A stretch of DNA of 64,000 nt from Syntrophosphaera sp035450685 (lineage in GTDB: Bacteria > Cloacimonadota > Cloacimonadia > Cloacimonadales > Cloacimonadaceae). This document shows, piece after piece, positions 35,801 through 46,798 of the stretch. The stretch covers positions 1 to 64,000 of the forward strand of contig DAOTNF010000004.1 of the NCBI GenBank assembly GCA_035450685.1. The letters are read 5' to 3'. The position numbers and the translations under genes are program-made. The notes under the pieces are model-generated. The model saw only the letters and a list, made by a program, of their open reading frames with translations, did no database searches and was not told the origin of the DNA. The number at the start of each line of letters is the position of its first letter. Position 1 is the first letter of the stretch.

Positions 35801-36615
35801 ACTATCACGTTGAATCCTTCCCGCGTTTTCCATTCCACAAAAGGTTGCAGGGCGGAAACGAAGTTTTCCGGGGTGATGATCAGATAACTCATAGGGTAGC
35901 GGTTTAGGGATGCCCTTTGCGGGCTGGGGTTGAGCAGGGTGCGCTGGAACATACCCTCAAAAGCGGGGGAGTAGGTGCGGGCTTTCAGCTCTTCGGTGGC
36001 GGCGTGGTCGGCTCCGGTAAAACGGACTTCCACTTCTGCCTGGTAGATCACTTCCGCCTGTCCAGTGGCGGGATTGTAACGAACAGGGACAAAATCCAGG
36101 GCGAAAAGCCTTTCTCCGCGCATGTAACCGAGTTCGGTCACACTAACCGGAGCATCGTCCGTCCAGGAATTGCGGTTGTAAAAGTCACGATCCACGACAA
36201 AGGGAACGGTGGCTGGATCGACGCTTTTGGATACCGATTCCTGACGGGGAAAGACTGGATAGGCAATGCCGCTGGCACTCAGATCGAGACTGCGGGATTG
36301 CCTCTGGTTGAAGGTGGCTGTAACCTCAGCGCCAACCGGGACGCTGATGATCTGGCGAAGCAAGGGCAGCCGGGGATAACCTGTCTTGTTGGTGCTGGCA
36401 TAGCCATCCACCCACAGGTCGGTGAAGATGCCTTCAGGCGTTTCAACCTCTTTATAATCAAGTTGTTGGATGTTATAGCGAACGCTAAGTCCATCCATGG
36501 TGTTTCTCAACAAGTTCGACGCGGTTGGCGTGTCGCTCAGGTTGATAGTGCCTTGCATGGCGGCCAGCAGACCTGCCACAGCCAGCAACATGAGCATCAG
36601 TAAGCTCTTTTTCAT
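32815..36615 (-). CDS. Gingipain-type C25 cysteine peptidase, second copy
   Basis: 1266 residues with the same layout as the gene downstream. Signal peptide MKKSLLMLMLLAVAGLLAAM, pro-region, C25 domain with His448 in YTAHGSETSWADPSF and Cys481 in VGNCCSTNAFD, again 33 residues apart. Around the cysteine it is closer to gingipain R than its neighbour is (NCC, CFGEAWLRATNKGAI, NSTYWDEDYWW). The C-terminal modules follow the same order, including the jelly-roll-like ISFWRKVSSETGYDMLRF and the terminal NYPNPFNPETMISF ... ASGIYFYRM. The ATG is preceded by AAGGAGT. The pair is probably a tandem duplication that has diverged mainly in the catalytic domain, suggesting different cleavage specificity (inference). 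Each gene has its own terminator. Confidence 0.9.
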   Translation of the reverse strand: MKKSLLMLMLLAVAGLLAAMQGTINLSDTPTASNLLRNTMDGLSVRYNIQQLDYKEVETPEGIFTDLWVDGYASTNKTGYPRLPLLRQIISVPVGAEVTATFNQRQSRSLDLSASGIAYPVFPRQESVSKSVDPATVPFVVDRDFYNRNSWTDDAPVSVTELGYMRGERLFALDFVPVRYNPATGQAEVIYQAEVEVRFTGADHAATEELKARTYSPAFEGMFQRTLLNPSPQRASLNRYPMSYLIITPENFVSALQPFVEWKTREGFNVIVATTAQTGNTSSAIRTYIQNIWNSATAENPAPSYLLIVGDVAQVPANNASASPGGHITDLTYVRLQGNDFMPEMYFGRFSATDAAGVTNQVNKTLMHEQYTMPDDSYLGNVVMIAGVDSYWAPSHANGAINYATNNYFNAAHGITSNTYLYPASQTSSNAIVQNVSAGRGYVNYTAHGSETSWADPSFTISNINSLQNTNKCSYVVGNCCSTNAFDTGTCFGEAWLRATNKGAIIYIGGTNSTYWDEDYWWAVGHKPPIVGTGSPFVAGRTGAYDALFHDHNEPLADWASCAGSNVFMGNMAVVQSNSGRINYYWEVYSIMGDPSLVPYLGIPAVNSYEPPQTILMGLNSLEVIADPFSYVALSMNNVLHGVGLTDADGYLTLNHTPFTEPGTAQIVITRSLRKPVVANVQVIPNTGAYVTVSPITVVDPNSNGIAEAGETIGLNLTFNNVGSLPANNLVATLSTTCTDVTLLENTANLGNIPASGSHVAENIFSILIHPSIPDQTVVPFDITVSDGNDQWVTTRNLTVNSPNLTISSTMIVDPNNNGFLEPGENIAITVDVANYGHMDAPGGTVNIVVNHPSVTLNISQFTLPPLSIGVVIPLSFTVSLGTDIPNGTLIPIGIAISAGIQNVNHNLMLAIGMIGEGFETGDFTAFNWTNNSPIPWTIQSGSANAHSGEYCAKSGAIGNNSSTSLSITMNVGADGNISFWRKVSSETGYDMLRFSIDGTEMGTWSGNQGWAQISYPVASGSRTFEWKYTKDVSVSSGNDCAWIDDVVFPMSGDSSIPLIFVPTPSILFDNVNANDVLAADFMIRNLGTSELSGLVSVPEDFELSLNGTPLPDTYSYSIPANQNLILTLGYTAPDPAVNLEGQITISSNDPDSPTVTIPITVQACLSATDPVAPKVTRLEGNYPNPFNPETMISFATHQSGPVKLSIYNLKGQLVRSLLDSELPAGQHKLVWNGRDNSNNPVASGIYFYRMEAGKYSKTMKMMLIK

Positions 36616-37158
36616 GTTGACTCCTTAAGTTCTATTTTCTAAACACTATTACTTAATCAGCAGGGGATTCATCAATCCCCTTACCATTATACATGCAATA
36701 AAAAAGCCGAATCCCAATAAAATCTCGCAGGCAAAACAGCCCGCCAAGCCGGAAAAGCTGTAACAGAGCGTGTTTGCGCATGATAAACAAGATAATTAAT
36801 CACTTTATTAGGAATGCTTTTGGAGTCAAGCAGATATTTTTCCCAGCGGTATACCGTATAGCCCGAAGCCTTAACGCGGTCTGATTTATGGCACTTGGAT
36901 TGCTTTGGCAACTCCGCGGCGCTGCCATTTGCATGCTGATGGCAAACAAGGGTTTACCCTGGGTCAACCTTAACTTCCGAAGGGATGACCTAAAGAAGAT
37001 AAGTTAACCTGCTGTGGTTAATGATATTATGCATATGGGAGCGGGGTGGGGAAGAGGAGGGCGGAATGATTGTGGCCAGAGCCACTCCCGGTATGAAAAG
37101 CGTTAGTGATTAACTGGCAGGCAAAGGCAGGCGCCACAAAGGGCTTTCGGATTTCAGA
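36616..37158. other. Divergent spacer between C25 peptidase and WecA-type gene
   Basis: About 540 bases with no supported gene. A weak relic of the repeat module may lie near 36965-37020 (GGGTCAACCTTAACTTC, GGATGACCTAAAGAAG). Promoters for the minus-strand peptidase gene are expected here but none is obvious. Confidence 0.4.
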
Positions 37159-37186
37159 TTGACAGAAAATGCGCCCATGGGATTAT
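37159..37186 (+). promoter_or_regulatory. Candidate promoter for the WecA-type gene
   Basis: TTGACA at 37159-37164 and GATTAT at 37181-37186 with a 16-base spacer, 29 bases before the ATG at 37215. Confidence 0.45.
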
Positions 37187-37214
37187 TGGCAAATCTGAAA
37201 GATGGAGTACAAAT

Positions 37215-38321
37215 ATGAATAATCGGACATGGGAATACCTTGCTGTGTTCATAATGTCCTGGTTGCTGGTATACGGGCTCACCCCGCTAATGATTCGGCT
37301 GGCCAACGCGTTGAACTTTGTGGACAAGCCGGAAGCCCGCAAGATGCACCTCAAGAGCGTTCCCCTGATGGGGGGGCTGAGCGTGTTCATCGGCTTTCTG
37401 CTGCTCACCCTGTACGATGTAGCGATCACTGCCGACCGCTCTCTGGATACCCCGATGCTGGGCTATCTGCTGGGGTCGGTGCTGATCGTGACCATTGGCC
37501 TGATCGACGACCGCAAAGGCATGCACCCGCTGGTGAAGCTGCTGGGGCAGATTTGCGTGAGCCTGATCTTTATCCTGAGCAATTTCCAGTTGCAGGAATT
37601 GGATCAGATCTTTGGCTCCATCTATATTTCCCTGCCTCTGATGGTCTTTTGGATGGTGGGTTTGATGAATGCGCTAAACTTTCTGGACAACATGGATGGG
37701 ATTCTCAGCGGCATGGCAGGGATCCTGGGTTTGGGATACTTCGTCTTCAGCCTCACCAATACCACCAGTTCCAACGGTGCGGACATGGCCTTCATCGGTC
37801 TGATCTCGCTCAGTTTTGCCGGTTCCACACTTGGTTTTTTACCCTACAACTTCAATTCTGCCCAAGTCTTTTTAGGCGATGCCGGTTCGATGTTCATCGG
37901 TTATTTTTTGTCTTCCATGGGCATTTTGATGGCGCGTTTCGCCGTCATCACCCGGGAGGATAACGTGTTCTATCTGCTGCCGGTGCTGTTTCTGAGCTAT
38001 GCCATCTTTGACATCTCACTGGTCAGCTACACCCGCAAGAGGGATGGCAGACACGTGATGCAGGGCGGAAAAGACCACTCCACCCACAGGATTTACACCG
38101 CTTTGGGGTCGATCAAGGTGACTGCTTTGATCATCTACACCATCAATATCCTGATCGTGCTCACCACGATCATCATCTTTATCACCGGGAAACCTCTTTT
38201 GCTGCTGATCACCACGGTCATGTTCGCCGCTTTCTTCCTGGTTTTTGGCCGCAAGTTGGATCAGATACCCATCGTTGTTCCAGGCAACCAGCAAAAGGTT
38301 CCCAAAAAGGCGCAGAGATGA
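37215..38321 (+). CDS. Undecaprenyl-phosphate sugar-1-phosphate transferase (WecA/MraY family)
   Basis: 368-residue polytopic inner-membrane enzyme that moves a sugar 1-phosphate (commonly GlcNAc-1-P) from a UDP-sugar to undecaprenyl phosphate, starting O-antigen, enterobacterial common antigen or teichoic-type polymers. Family motifs: PEARKMHLKSVPLMGGL, GLIDDRKGMHP (catalytic Asp pair), NALNFLDNMDG, FLGDAGSMFIG and the C-terminal GGKDHSTHRI. The HxH-type end favours the WecA/TagO branch over MraY. The ATG at 37215 follows GGAG. Downstream genes encode envelope proteins on the same strand. Confidence 0.9.
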   Translation: MNNRTWEYLAVFIMSWLLVYGLTPLMIRLANALNFVDKPEARKMHLKSVPLMGGLSVFIGFLLLTLYDVAITADRSLDTPMLGYLLGSVLIVTIGLIDDRKGMHPLVKLLGQICVSLIFILSNFQLQELDQIFGSIYISLPLMVFWMVGLMNALNFLDNMDGILSGMAGILGLGYFVFSLTNTTSSNGADMAFIGLISLSFAGSTLGFLPYNFNSAQVFLGDAGSMFIGYFLSSMGILMARFAVITREDNVFYLLPVLFLSYAIFDISLVSYTRKRDGRHVMQGGKDHSTHRIYTALGSIKVTALIIYTINILIVLTTIIIFITGKPLLLLITTVMFAAFFLVFGRKLDQIPIVVPGNQQKVPKKAQR

Positions 38322-38400
38322 AGCGGGGATTTCTGGCCAACCGTGTCGGCTCCCAACAAGGCGCGGCGAAAACTCATCAGATAACGGTGCTTGATACATT

Positions 38401-39810
38401 ATGAAAAAGATTGGATACGGTTTTGTGCTTGCCGGGCTGGCGCTGTTGCTGCTAAACGCCTGTGAAATCAACAAGCTGAACAGCGCTCAGGATCACTTTG
38501 AAAACAAACGCTATGCCGCCGCGATCCAGGAACTGGACGCCTACATCGGCAAAGCCAAGAACGGCGCTCTGATCACCCGCAGCGAGATCTTGCGCGGTAA
38601 ATGTTACCACGAACTGGGTCTGATGGCAAGGCAACGGGAAAACTGGGATCTGGCGGTTAAGTTTTTGAAACTATCCAATTCGGAAGAGGCAGACCAGGCA
38701 TTGGCTGATGTGTATAAGACCCTTTGCCTGAAAGCACTGGAGCAAAACAAACAGCGATTGGCGCTGGATTATGTGAATGCGGCGCTCAGGGAGATTCCGG
38801 ACTCTCCGCTCACGCCGGAGATGCTCTCCCGCCGGATCGGCTTTACCCTGGATGTCTATGTCGACCACGATCAGGCCTGGGAAGACTATAAAATGCTCTA
38901 TGACCGCTATCCCAACAACAGTTACGAGCTTGTCGCCCGCAAGCAGATCATGAGGATCGTTCCCAACAAAGTTGAATATGCCCGGCAACTCTACAGCACC
39001 GGATACTACAATGAAGGGCTTGTCCTGCTGTTTGAACTGGGCAGGTATCCCGTGGTGAACACAGAGGTGAACAACCGCATGATCAGCGAAGCCTATCTGG
39101 GCCAGGCGGAAAGCTTCCTTGAAACCCAGGATTACATGGAGGCGGACAGGTTTTTCCGCATCGCCATGCAATATGATCCGGCCATCGAAGCGCAGGTGTC
39201 ACGCAGGCTGGAAGATGTCGCTTCGCTCTATATCAAGCGGGGGGATGAACTGCTGGCCAGAAAGGAGTTTGACCAGGCTCTGGCTTTCTACCGTAAATCT
39301 TTCGACATCATTCCGAACTATACTGCCGCGGAGAAGGCTATCGCCCGGCTGAATACGATAAAAACCAATATCATCAGGGCGGAAGAGCTGAATCAACAGG
39401 CGGAAAAAGCCGAGCTCGGCGGCAAGTATTCCGAAGCGCAAAGCCTTTACCGGCAGGCTTACAACCTGGATGCCAAGGCCGAGTATCGCAACAAAGCTGC
39501 CCAGATGCAGAACATGATCGAGGCCACCAACAATCCCACCGAATTTGCCCGCAGGATAATCAATGAATACCGGGGTGGCCTGCTCAACCAGCGCATCCAG
39601 CAACAGAAGGGCGTCCTGCTGCGCACTAACAACCGAAACGAGATCAGGGATTCCGGCTGGAAGTTCCTCATCTCCTCCGGCCAGTTCAAGTATGAAGCCC
39701 GCTATGACCTGATCACTCCCACCGAGACCTTTTTCTATGTCTGGCAGGTCAACCTGAGAGACAGGATTATCACCCCGCTGAATAAAATATCAGAAAACCT
39801 GATGAGGTAA
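38401..39810 (+). CDS. TPR-containing lipoprotein
   Basis: 469 residues. The N-terminus ends in a lipobox (ALLLLNAC, Cys21), so it is probably a lipid-anchored periplasmic protein. The body consists of TPR-type helical pairs (YAAAIQELDAYIGKAKNG, EFDQALAFYRKSFDIIPNY, KYSEAQSLYRQAYNLDAKAE). A C-terminal non-TPR segment (GWKFLISSGQFKYEARYDLI, TFFYVWQVNLRDR) looks like a beta-rich cap. It is 2 bases before the next gene and forms a three-gene set with it and the small lipoprotein. Role unknown; assembly or trafficking of envelope components is a guess from TPR and location. Confidence 0.8.
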   Translation: MKKIGYGFVLAGLALLLLNACEINKLNSAQDHFENKRYAAAIQELDAYIGKAKNGALITRSEILRGKCYHELGLMARQRENWDLAVKFLKLSNSEEADQALADVYKTLCLKALEQNKQRLALDYVNAALREIPDSPLTPEMLSRRIGFTLDVYVDHDQAWEDYKMLYDRYPNNSYELVARKQIMRIVPNKVEYARQLYSTGYYNEGLVLLFELGRYPVVNTEVNNRMISEAYLGQAESFLETQDYMEADRFFRIAMQYDPAIEAQVSRRLEDVASLYIKRGDELLARKEFDQALAFYRKSFDIIPNYTAAEKAIARLNTIKTNIIRAEELNQQAEKAELGGKYSEAQSLYRQAYNLDAKAEYRNKAAQMQNMIEATNNPTEFARRIINEYRGGLLNQRIQQQKGVLLRTNNRNEIRDSGWKFLISSGQFKYEARYDLITPTETFFYVWQVNLRDRIITPLNKISENLMR

Positions 39811-39812
39811 AC

Positions 39813-40400
39813 ATGCCCAGGATACTGCTGCCCGCTATCTTGTTTTTGCTTATGGCCTCCTGCCTTCAGGCTCAGGAAAGCTTTGATCTGAGCGCTTTTT
39901 CCGACAGTACCAAATATGGATGGCAGGACTGGAGAGACCGGGGGGACTATCGGGCAAACCTGCTGGATCGCCAGAAACTGCTGCAAATTTATGAGATGGA
40001 ATCAAACCCAATCCGCCGCTCGATCGCGAAATCCATGGTGCTGCCTGGTTGGGGACAAATTTCCAGCCGGGCTTATACCAAGGGCACCATAATACTGGGC
40101 AGCGAACTGATTGTATTGGGGGCGTCCCTCTATTTCTTCGACCGCAGCAACTACTATTACGACAAATACATGAATGCCACCCAGATCGATGATATTGAAA
40201 ACTACTACAGCGACGCCGTTAAACCCAGGCAATACTCGATCCTGCTGCTCTCATTGGGGGGTATCATCTGGATTTACAACATCTTTGACGTGATCGAGAC
40301 CACCGACGATTACAACGCAATGATCTGGGAGGATATCGTGGAAAAATACGGATCCCAGCCAGTCAATATCGGCCCCGGCGGGGTGCAGATACGCTTTTGA
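39813..40400 (+). CDS. DUF5683-like exported membrane protein
   Basis: 195 residues. The signal peptide MPRILLPAILFLLMASCLQA is followed by KSMVLPGWGQISSRAYTKG, the DUF5683-type motif also present in the protein at 2527-2976, and then two membrane segments (IILGSELIVLGASLYFF and ILLLSLGGIIWIYNIFDV). The C-terminus VQIRF resembles an outer-membrane-type aromatic end, but the helices point to the inner membrane. The gene starts 2 bases after the TPR lipoprotein and ends 9 bases before the small lipoprotein. Function unknown. Confidence 0.75.
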   Translation: MPRILLPAILFLLMASCLQAQESFDLSAFSDSTKYGWQDWRDRGDYRANLLDRQKLLQIYEMESNPIRRSIAKSMVLPGWGQISSRAYTKGTIILGSELIVLGASLYFFDRSNYYYDKYMNATQIDDIENYYSDAVKPRQYSILLLSLGGIIWIYNIFDVIETTDDYNAMIWEDIVEKYGSQPVNIGPGGVQIRF

Positions 40401-40409
40401 GGAGGAGAG

Positions 40410-40856
40410 ATGAGAAGCATTGTTTTATTTGTATTGATTGCATCCCTTGTGCTGGCCTCTGCCTGCCTCAAACGCAACAATCCCCTCGATCCGAGTGGCA
40501 ATGACGGGATCGACTCCGCCCCGGAAAATGTGTCCAATCTGGTCTGCGTGGGTTCCGTGACCAGCAATCCACAAAAGTTTGTGCGCCTGAACTGGGATGT
40601 GAACTCGGATGAGACCACCTCCGGATACTATGTATATCGCGGTTTATCTTACAACAGCGATTTTGCCCGGGTGGGCATCGTGGAATCGAACACCGGCCAG
40701 TTTATCCATACCGAGACCAACGGTGTGCCGGTGGTGCCGGGCAGATACTGGTACCAGGTGTCCGGATTCAAAGATCACTACGACCCCAATTCCGGCCAAT
40801 ACTTGGGCCGCCTGGAAGGACGCCGTACCTCTCCGGTGTATGTAGAAGTCAAGTAA
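40410..40856 (+). CDS. Small lipoprotein with fibronectin III-like domain
   Basis: 148 residues. The lipobox LASAC (Cys19) follows a hydrophobic signal. The mature start CLKRNNPLDP is followed by about 110 residues that look like a single FN3-type beta-sandwich (RLNWDVNSDETTSGYYVYRG, GRYWYQVSGF). A strong ribosome site GGAGGAGAG directly precedes the ATG. It is the last of the three envelope genes before the DNA-repair pair. Function unknown. Confidence 0.75.
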   Translation: MRSIVLFVLIASLVLASACLKRNNPLDPSGNDGIDSAPENVSNLVCVGSVTSNPQKFVRLNWDVNSDETTSGYYVYRGLSYNSDFARVGIVESNTGQFIHTETNGVPVVPGRYWYQVSGFKDHYDPNSGQYLGRLEGRRTSPVYVEVK

Positions 40857-40871
40857 AGCGTTCCGCGGGCG

Positions 40872-43070
<2,199 letters not shown>

Positions 43071-43079
43071 GACGGAAGG

Positions 43080-46000
43080 ATGTTGTTCAAAGAGCTCCGT
43101 CCCATCCTGGATGGATCACCCTTTCTTGCCTCACTGCCTTCACTGCTGCAAAGCGGAGAGCGTGTCCAGATCCATCATCTTAACCAAAGCGCCAGGGCTC
43201 TGGTGGCAGCCCGCCTCTGGGAAGATACCCAAAAGAACGTTCTGATCGTCTCACAGGACGATATCATCGCCGAGGACATCTGGGACGACCTGGTGGCCCT
43301 GCTGGGTGCCGGCAACGCCCACTACCTGCCTGATTACGAGATTCTGCCCTACGAGGAGCGCTCGCCCCACTATTCCATCCGCGCCACCCGCATGATCTGC
43401 GTCAATCACATCCTGAGCGGCAAACCCGCTGTCTATAGCCTCTCCATCCGTGCCCTGATGCGCTGGCTGCCTCCCCTCAGTTCCATCGCCTCCCATGTGA
43501 AAGTCCTCACGCCCGGCCTGGAGTATCCGCCCCAGCAGTTGATCCTGGACCTGGTCAATATGGGCTTTGAAGCGCAATACCAGGTGGGCAAGGTGTTCCA
43601 GGTAGCCCGGCGAGGCGGGATCGTTGACATCTTCAGTCCGCCAGACCTGAAGCCCGTGCGCATCGAGTTCTTCGGCGACGAGATCATCACCATGCGCTAC
43701 TTTTCCACCAATACACAGCGCTCGGAACCGGGAGAGGTGCCTTCCTACACCATTATTCCCGCCCGCGAGTTTTGCCTGGACGACATCAAGGATAGCTCCC
43801 CCCTGGCGGCCATGCTGAAAACCAAGGGCTTCTACGAAGGCATCGAAAACCAGTATTCGCTGCTGCTGGACGAACTTTCCACCTTTGCCGACTACTTCGA
43901 TCCTCAACAGCGGATCATGCTTTTCAACAACTACATCTACATCCAGGAAGAGTTTGAACAACTGGCGGAACAGGTGCTGGAACAATACCGCCGCGAACTG
44001 AAAAGCAAGACCAAAGCCAAGCTGAGCCCACCGGACAAGGTGATGGCGGATGAGGCTTACCTTCTCTCGCTCACCCGTCCCCAGAGCAGCCTCTTCCTTT
44101 CCCAGAGCGAGTTTGTGCTGCCCTTTGCCGCTCGTGGCCTGAAAGCCCCCTTCGAGTCCCAGCCTTCCTTCAACGGCGATCTGGCGTTGCTGGCGGACAG
44201 CATCCGCCAGATGGAAGTGCAGGGGACAAACCCCATCCTGCTCTTCGACAACCCCAGCCAGAGCAAGCGCATGCACGAACTCTTGGCGGATTACGCCTGC
44301 TCGCCCCAAAGCCTGATCGGTGTTTTGCACGAGGGTTTCCAGGTGCTGGATTGCGGCCTCGCGCTGTGGACCGACCACGAGATCTTCAACCGCTACAAGC
44401 GCAAGCGCTACGCCCCCCGATACGCTCCGGGAGAGGAGATCGTGGACTACGAAAGCCTCAGCCCGGGCGATTACGTGGTGCATGTGGATCATGGCATCGG
44501 GGTTTTTGAAGGGCTCAAGATCATTCGTCTGGACAGCCAGGACACGGAGTGCCTGGTCTTGCGCTACGCCGGGGATGACCGGGTCTATGTGCCAACCTAT
44601 CAACTAAAACTGGTTTCCAAATACATTGCCGAGGAAAGCGCGTCCCCAACCCTCAATAAGATTGGCTCGGCGAAATGGCAGCACACCAAGCGCAAGGCCA
44701 CGGAGCAGATCGAACTGATCGCCGCGGACATCGTCAAACTCTACGCCGAACGCAGTTCCCGCCTGGGCATTGCCCACAAACCGGACACCGACTGGCAGCG
44801 CGAGATGGAGGAATCCTTCATCTATGAGGACACCCCCGACCAGGCGCGTTCCAATGCCGAGATCAAAGCGGATATGGAAAGCCCCGCTCCGATGGAGCGC
44901 CTGCTTTGCGGGGATGTGGGTTTCGGCAAGACGGAGGTGGCCATCCGCGCCGCCTTCAAAGCGGTATGTTCGGGCTATCAGGTGGCAGTCCTGGTGCCCA
45001 CCACCCTGCTGGCGGAGCAGCATTGGCGCGTCTTCAGGGAGCGTCTGGCCAAGTATCCCGTGCGGATAGCCATGTTCAGCCGTTTCCGCAGCGATAAAAT
45101 GATCAGCGAAGATATGGCAGGCCTGGCCTCCGGCAAGGTGGATATCGCCATCGGAACTCACCGCTTGCTTTCCAGGGATGTCCAGTTCAAAAAGCTCGGG
45201 CTGCTGATAATTGACGAGGAGCACCGCTTCGGAGTGCGCCACAAGGAACGCCTCCGCAAGCTGCAATCCAACGTGGACACCCTTTACATGAGCGCAACGC
45301 CGATCCCGCGCACCCTCAATATGGCGCTCGCCAAGCTCAAAGAGATATCCCTGATGCAGACCTCGCCCAAGGAGCGCCTGCCGATCCGCACCATCATCAC
45401 CCCGCGCGACAGCGAGGTGATCAAGGACGCCATCCGCCGCGAACTCGACCGGGGCGGGCAGGTGTTCTTCATCCACAACCGCGTGCAGACCATCGAGACA
45501 GTCGCCGAGGAACTGCGCCAGTTACTGCCGGATGTGAGGTTCGCCGTCGGCCACGCCCAAATGCAGGAACGCCATCTGGAAGACGTGATGCAGGCTTTCG
45601 TCAACCGCGAATACCAGGTGCTGATCTCAACCACCATTGTGGAAAACGGGATCGACATCCCCAACGCCAACACCATCCTCATCGACCGCGCGGATACCTT
45701 TGGCCTTGCCCAGCTATATCAGATGCGGGGCAGGGTGGGACGCAGCAACCGCCGCGCCTACGCCTACCTGCTGATCCCCAAAGGCACCACCAACGTTGCC
45801 CGCCAGCGCCTGGAAGCGCTCACCCAATACGACTATTTGGGCGCAGGATTCCAGGTCGCGCTGCGCGATCTCGAACTGCGCGGGGCGGGAACGATTCTGG
45901 GCACCAAACAGAGCGGCATCATCCAGGCCATCGGCTTCAACTACTACAACAGCCTGCTGGGAGGAGCCATCGCCGCCGCGGAAAAGGGCGAGGCCTTCGC

Positions 46001-46487
46001 TCCGGAAGACGAGACGCCCAAGACCCGCCGCCGACTCATCACCGAGATCGACCTCTACTTTCCCCCGAGTTTTATCGAGGATGACGAGCAGCGCCTGGCT
46101 ATCTACCGCCGTTTGAGCGAATTCGACGACTTTGCCCAGATCGCCGACTTTGAGGATGAACTGCGCGACCGCTTTGGAGAACTGCCCGAGAAAGCCGCCT
46201 GGCTGCTTATGTATTTCAAGCTGAACATCCTGAGCAAACAGGCCGGACTGCAAAACTGCCATGTGCGCCATAATACCCTTACCCTGGAGTTCCGTCCTGA
46301 CAAGCTGCCCGCCAAAGAGAAGATCCTGGCTTTCAGCGCCCAGGTGAAATATGAACTGCGCTTCGAGGCCACCAAAGGGCTTAAAATGTTCATCTATTTT
46401 CCAAAAGAGATGGAATACAGGGAGCAGTTCGAGCAGTCGCTACAACTTTTGGAAAAATTCATCTCCGCCGGAAATCAGAAAAGCTAA
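43080..46487 (+). CDS. mfd: Transcription-repair coupling factor
   Basis: 1135-residue ATP-driven translocase that removes RNA polymerase stalled at lesions and recruits UvrA. Domains: UvrB-like module at the N-terminus (GEVPSYTIIPAREFCLDD nearby), the CarD-like RNA polymerase-interaction domain near 460-520 (PGDYVVHVDHGIGVFEGL), RecG-like helicase core with Walker A DVGFGKTE near 614-621, DEEHRFGV near 712, SATPIPRTLNMA, TTIVENGIDIP and QMRGRVGRS, then the TRCF C-terminal domain. It is tandem with pcrA, so two repair helicases that act on stalled polymerase are read together. Confidence 0.97.
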   Translation: MLFKELRPILDGSPFLASLPSLLQSGERVQIHHLNQSARALVAARLWEDTQKNVLIVSQDDIIAEDIWDDLVALLGAGNAHYLPDYEILPYEERSPHYSIRATRMICVNHILSGKPAVYSLSIRALMRWLPPLSSIASHVKVLTPGLEYPPQQLILDLVNMGFEAQYQVGKVFQVARRGGIVDIFSPPDLKPVRIEFFGDEIITMRYFSTNTQRSEPGEVPSYTIIPAREFCLDDIKDSSPLAAMLKTKGFYEGIENQYSLLLDELSTFADYFDPQQRIMLFNNYIYIQEEFEQLAEQVLEQYRRELKSKTKAKLSPPDKVMADEAYLLSLTRPQSSLFLSQSEFVLPFAARGLKAPFESQPSFNGDLALLADSIRQMEVQGTNPILLFDNPSQSKRMHELLADYACSPQSLIGVLHEGFQVLDCGLALWTDHEIFNRYKRKRYAPRYAPGEEIVDYESLSPGDYVVHVDHGIGVFEGLKIIRLDSQDTECLVLRYAGDDRVYVPTYQLKLVSKYIAEESASPTLNKIGSAKWQHTKRKATEQIELIAADIVKLYAERSSRLGIAHKPDTDWQREMEESFIYEDTPDQARSNAEIKADMESPAPMERLLCGDVGFGKTEVAIRAAFKAVCSGYQVAVLVPTTLLAEQHWRVFRERLAKYPVRIAMFSRFRSDKMISEDMAGLASGKVDIAIGTHRLLSRDVQFKKLGLLIIDEEHRFGVRHKERLRKLQSNVDTLYMSATPIPRTLNMALAKLKEISLMQTSPKERLPIRTIITPRDSEVIKDAIRRELDRGGQVFFIHNRVQTIETVAEELRQLLPDVRFAVGHAQMQERHLEDVMQAFVNREYQVLISTTIVENGIDIPNANTILIDRADTFGLAQLYQMRGRVGRSNRRAYAYLLIPKGTTNVARQRLEALTQYDYLGAGFQVALRDLELRGAGTILGTKQSGIIQAIGFNYYNSLLGGAIAAAEKGEAFAPEDETPKTRRRLITEIDLYFPPSFIEDDEQRLAIYRRLSEFDDFAQIADFEDELRDRFGELPEKAAWLLMYFKLNILSKQAGLQNCHVRHNTLTLEFRPDKLPAKEKILAFSAQVKYELRFEATKGLKMFIYFPKEMEYREQFEQSLQLLEKFISAGNQKS

Positions 46488-46569
46488 GCAACAGCCCTGC
46501 CAGACAGGATTTCAGGCATTTCCATATCCTTCATCCCCTGGAGAATAGCCGGCAACTGTCTGCAAGATC

Positions 46570-46690
46570 CTTCATAGGCTATCCTTTGCACTATCAACAC
46601 CTTATGCCATCATCCTTAGGTCATCCTTATAGAGGTTAAGGTTGACCTAAGGATGACCCACGTTTGAGAACAGGATGCAAAGGAGGGCGA
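46570..46690. repeat. Repeat island D, degenerate CATCCTTA module
   Basis: Contains CTTCATAGGCTATCC, GCCATCATCCTTAGGTCATC and the partner arm GGTTAAGGTTGACC, with AGGATGCAAAGGAGGGCG at the end. It lies in the convergent spacer after mfd. Confidence 0.6.
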
Positions 46691-46739
46691 AATTCCCCGC
46701 GCGAGGCATGCCAGAACCCGCCAGGGGACGAGTGGCAAA

Positions 46740-46770
46740 GGAAAACGGAGCAGATTCCGCTCCGTTTTCC
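46740..46770. terminator. Bidirectional terminator between mfd and the exporter operon
   Basis: Twelve-base perfect stem GGAAAACGGAGC (46740-46751) and GCTCCGTTTTCC (46759-46770) with a seven-base loop. The ends of the stem are T-rich on both strands, fitting termination of the convergent mfd and permease transcripts. Confidence 0.8.
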
Positions 46771-46798
46771 CAAATTGCAGGTGTTGCTTTTGGCATGG

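Noticed and set aside
43251..44603. 450-codon minus-strand frame
   Set aside because: Antisense shadow of mfd without recognisable domains.
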